Shown here piece after piece: positions 62,699 to 64,000 of a stretch of DNA of 64,000 nt. The DNA comes from CALLVY01 sp937899855 (GTDB taxonomy: Bacteria > Bacteroidota > Bacteroidia > Chitinophagales > Saprospiraceae): assembly GCA_039820405.1 (NCBI GenBank), contig JBCBQC010000016.1, positions 11,294 to 75,293 of the forward strand. The letters run 5' to 3'. A program made the position numbers and the translations under genes. Below the pieces are notes generated by a model. That model did not search any database and was not told where the DNA came from. It saw only the letters and a program-made list of their open reading frames with translations. Positions within the stretch are counted from its first letter, which is position 1. Every line of letters starts with the position of its first letter.

Positions 62699-64000
62699 TT
62701 ATTTAATGATCACCATGCGTTCCGTCACTACCGAGCCCGAAGTGGCGAAGAACTGGATCGTGTAGAGGCCTGGCTGCCAGTTGGCAGTATTGAGCTGTAC
62801 TTGATTGACGCTTTCCGCATCCAATTGATTCCGATGTTGTGGTCTTCCATTGAGGTCAATGATCTCAAAATAAGAAAAGCCTTTCGGAACATTGAGATTG
62901 ATTCGATCCCGAGCTGGATTGGGGTAAATCTCGACGGTACTGGGGCCTTCCTCCCATTTCCGTCTACTTTCCTGCTCCGCCGCGCTTCCCGTAAACTCGT
63001 ACTCAAAGCGGACATCTCTCAAGAAGACCAATAAGGATCGCGCGTAGCTTCTCTCCGGTGAATCACTATGGGCGATGGCGTACAAGGTCGTTGCGTGCGC
63101 TTCGGACAGTACAAAGTTAGTACCCGCTTGAATACGCTCCAGATTGATCGCTTGTATTTGTTTGAAATACTGATCTTCAATACGCTCATTGGGTAATTGG
63201 TTTAAAACGACTTGTGCAGCGGCTAGGTCATTTTGGAGCACTTTTACCGTAAACAACTGTCTTTGTGCCAGCACCGAAGACTCGTTCTGCAAAATATGCT
63301 CTACCGTAACCCAATCCCGACTGCTGATGGCATCGCTGACCAACCAATTGCGGATGTGATCTTCGTATTCGTAGAGGTGCGAGAGTCTTTGTAAGATAGT
63401 TAAATTTCCAGGGTTTTGGGGCAGGTCTGCTTCCAAAAGGCTGATTTCGTTTCTTACATTGGTCAAATCCAGTTCACTGTAGGGTGGTGGGGCAAAATCC
63501 GAACCCACCCCGCCAGCACACACGGTACCTTGCCAGTCGAACATGAAGTAATTATTAGTTCCACCGTTGGTCAGATTTTCCTGGGGTTCCAGACACGGAT
63601 TGGCTCCGGTGGAAAAATCGCAATAATAGTTAAAGGTATTGGTTTCGGCGGGTGGGGCAAATATATTGGCCGTACCGCTGGTAAAACAATTATTGGCCCT
63701 AAAAATGTGTGGTCGGGGGCTGCCGGCTTCCCCATAAAATCCCACGTAAATATCCGTGGTAGAGGTCGTAAAATCATTGCCCCTAAATTGTAAACCCCGG
63801 AAAAGTTCCCCCCCATTTTTCCCAAAAACCCCGATGCCGTACTGCGTCCCAGCCGTGATTTCATTGCAGTTGATAAAGTTGTGCTGTAGTCCCGTATTCA
63901 GGCAAACCACACCCGCGTACTCATCGTTGAAATCATTTTTTTCACTGCCCAATACGGACTGTGGCTGGAAGGGGAAAGCAGATACCTCATCGAAAAAAAT
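62699..64000 (-). CDS. T9SS cargo protein, N-terminus beyond the window
   Basis: The frame is open to the window end, so this is the C-terminal 433 residues of a larger protein. The first visible part (about 1-100 of the fragment) has Asn/Gly-rich parallel beta-helix-like repeats (NFINCNEITAGTQYGIGVFG; RGNDFTTSTTDIYVGF). A helical middle section follows (about 175-330). The end (VEIYPNPARDRINLNVPKG to SVVTERMVIIK) is a T9SS type A sorting domain. Function unknown; surface or secreted. Confidence 0.78.
   Translation of the reverse strand: MFFDEVSAFPFQPQSVLGSEKNDFNDEYAGVVCLNTGLQHNFINCNEITAGTQYGIGVFGKNGGELFRGLQFRGNDFTTSTTDIYVGFYGEAGSPRPHIFRANNCFTSGTANIFAPPAETNTFNYYCDFSTGANPCLEPQENLTNGGTNNYFMFDWQGTVCAGGVGSDFAPPPYSELDLTNVRNEISLLEADLPQNPGNLTILQRLSHLYEYEDHIRNWLVSDAISSRDWVTVEHILQNESSVLAQRQLFTVKVLQNDLAAAQVVLNQLPNERIEDQYFKQIQAINLERIQAGTNFVLSEAHATTLYAIAHSDSPERSYARSLLVFLRDVRFEYEFTGSAAEQESRRKWEEGPSTVEIYPNPARDRINLNVPKGFSYFEIIDLNGRPQHRNQLDAESVNQVQLNTANWQPGLYTIQFFATSGSVVTERMVIIK

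Overview
The window (about 56% G+C by eye) looks like a chromosomal segment from a member of the Bacteroidota, most likely a Saprospirales/Lewinella-like marine or filamentous bacterium. The evidence is several secreted proteins ending in a type IX secretion (T9SS) C-terminal sorting domain, a GldN-like T9SS protein, the Bacteroidota-type long PurM, an OmpA/PD40 protein, few Shine-Dalgarno-like sites, and promoter -7 boxes of the TAnnTTTG type. The taxonomic call is inference. No rRNA, tRNA or CRISPR array was seen.

Regions. 1-4.5 kb: acyl-CoA thioesterase, small M50-like membrane protease, then a possible type II restriction-modification group (MerR-HTH/methyltransferase fusion, Rpn-family nuclease, convergent PD-(D/E)XK-like protein). 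4.6-10.5 kb: a large T9SS-exported beta-propeller protein and an RND/MMPL exporter. 10.5-15 kb (minus strand): a tight four-gene operon for an OleA-, OleC- and OleD-like set plus an AurF-type diiron oxygenase, without OleB; it resembles beta-lactone or long-chain olefin pathways. 15.2-20.7 kb: a TIR-like/TPR/short-chain dehydrogenase fusion, a TlpA-like lipoprotein, a CarD/tudor-like small protein and an M23 peptidase. 20.8-33 kb: a second T9SS propeller protein, a dicarboxylate symporter, an OmpA/PD40 protein, PurM, a large duplicated thioredoxin-fold protein, a MITE-like element, and a DnaQ-type exonuclease. 33.3-40.7 kb: M36 metallopeptidase, barrel-like protein, lipoprotein and M48 protease. 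40.7-45.2 kb (minus): a five-gene operon beginning with a membrane protein that carries half of an EAD11 effector-associated domain and including a tandem GldN-like protein and a thrombospondin-type-3 outer-membrane protein.

45.6-56.7 kb holds the most striking system: a compact NRPS (C-A-PCP), PKS (KS-AT-KR-ACP), type II thioesterase, MbtH and a transglutaminase-like protein in one operon. From domain order and a hydrophobic A-domain pocket, I infer an N-acylated statine-like gamma-amino-beta-hydroxy acid. No integrated thioesterase or reductase domain exists, so the transglutaminase-like protein is a candidate release/amide-forming enzyme, as AdmF is in andrimid biosynthesis. 56.7-64 kb: a broken transglutaminase gene, a MORN-repeat protein, a PD40 lipoprotein, a TPR protein and two further T9SS cargo proteins, the last running off the window end.
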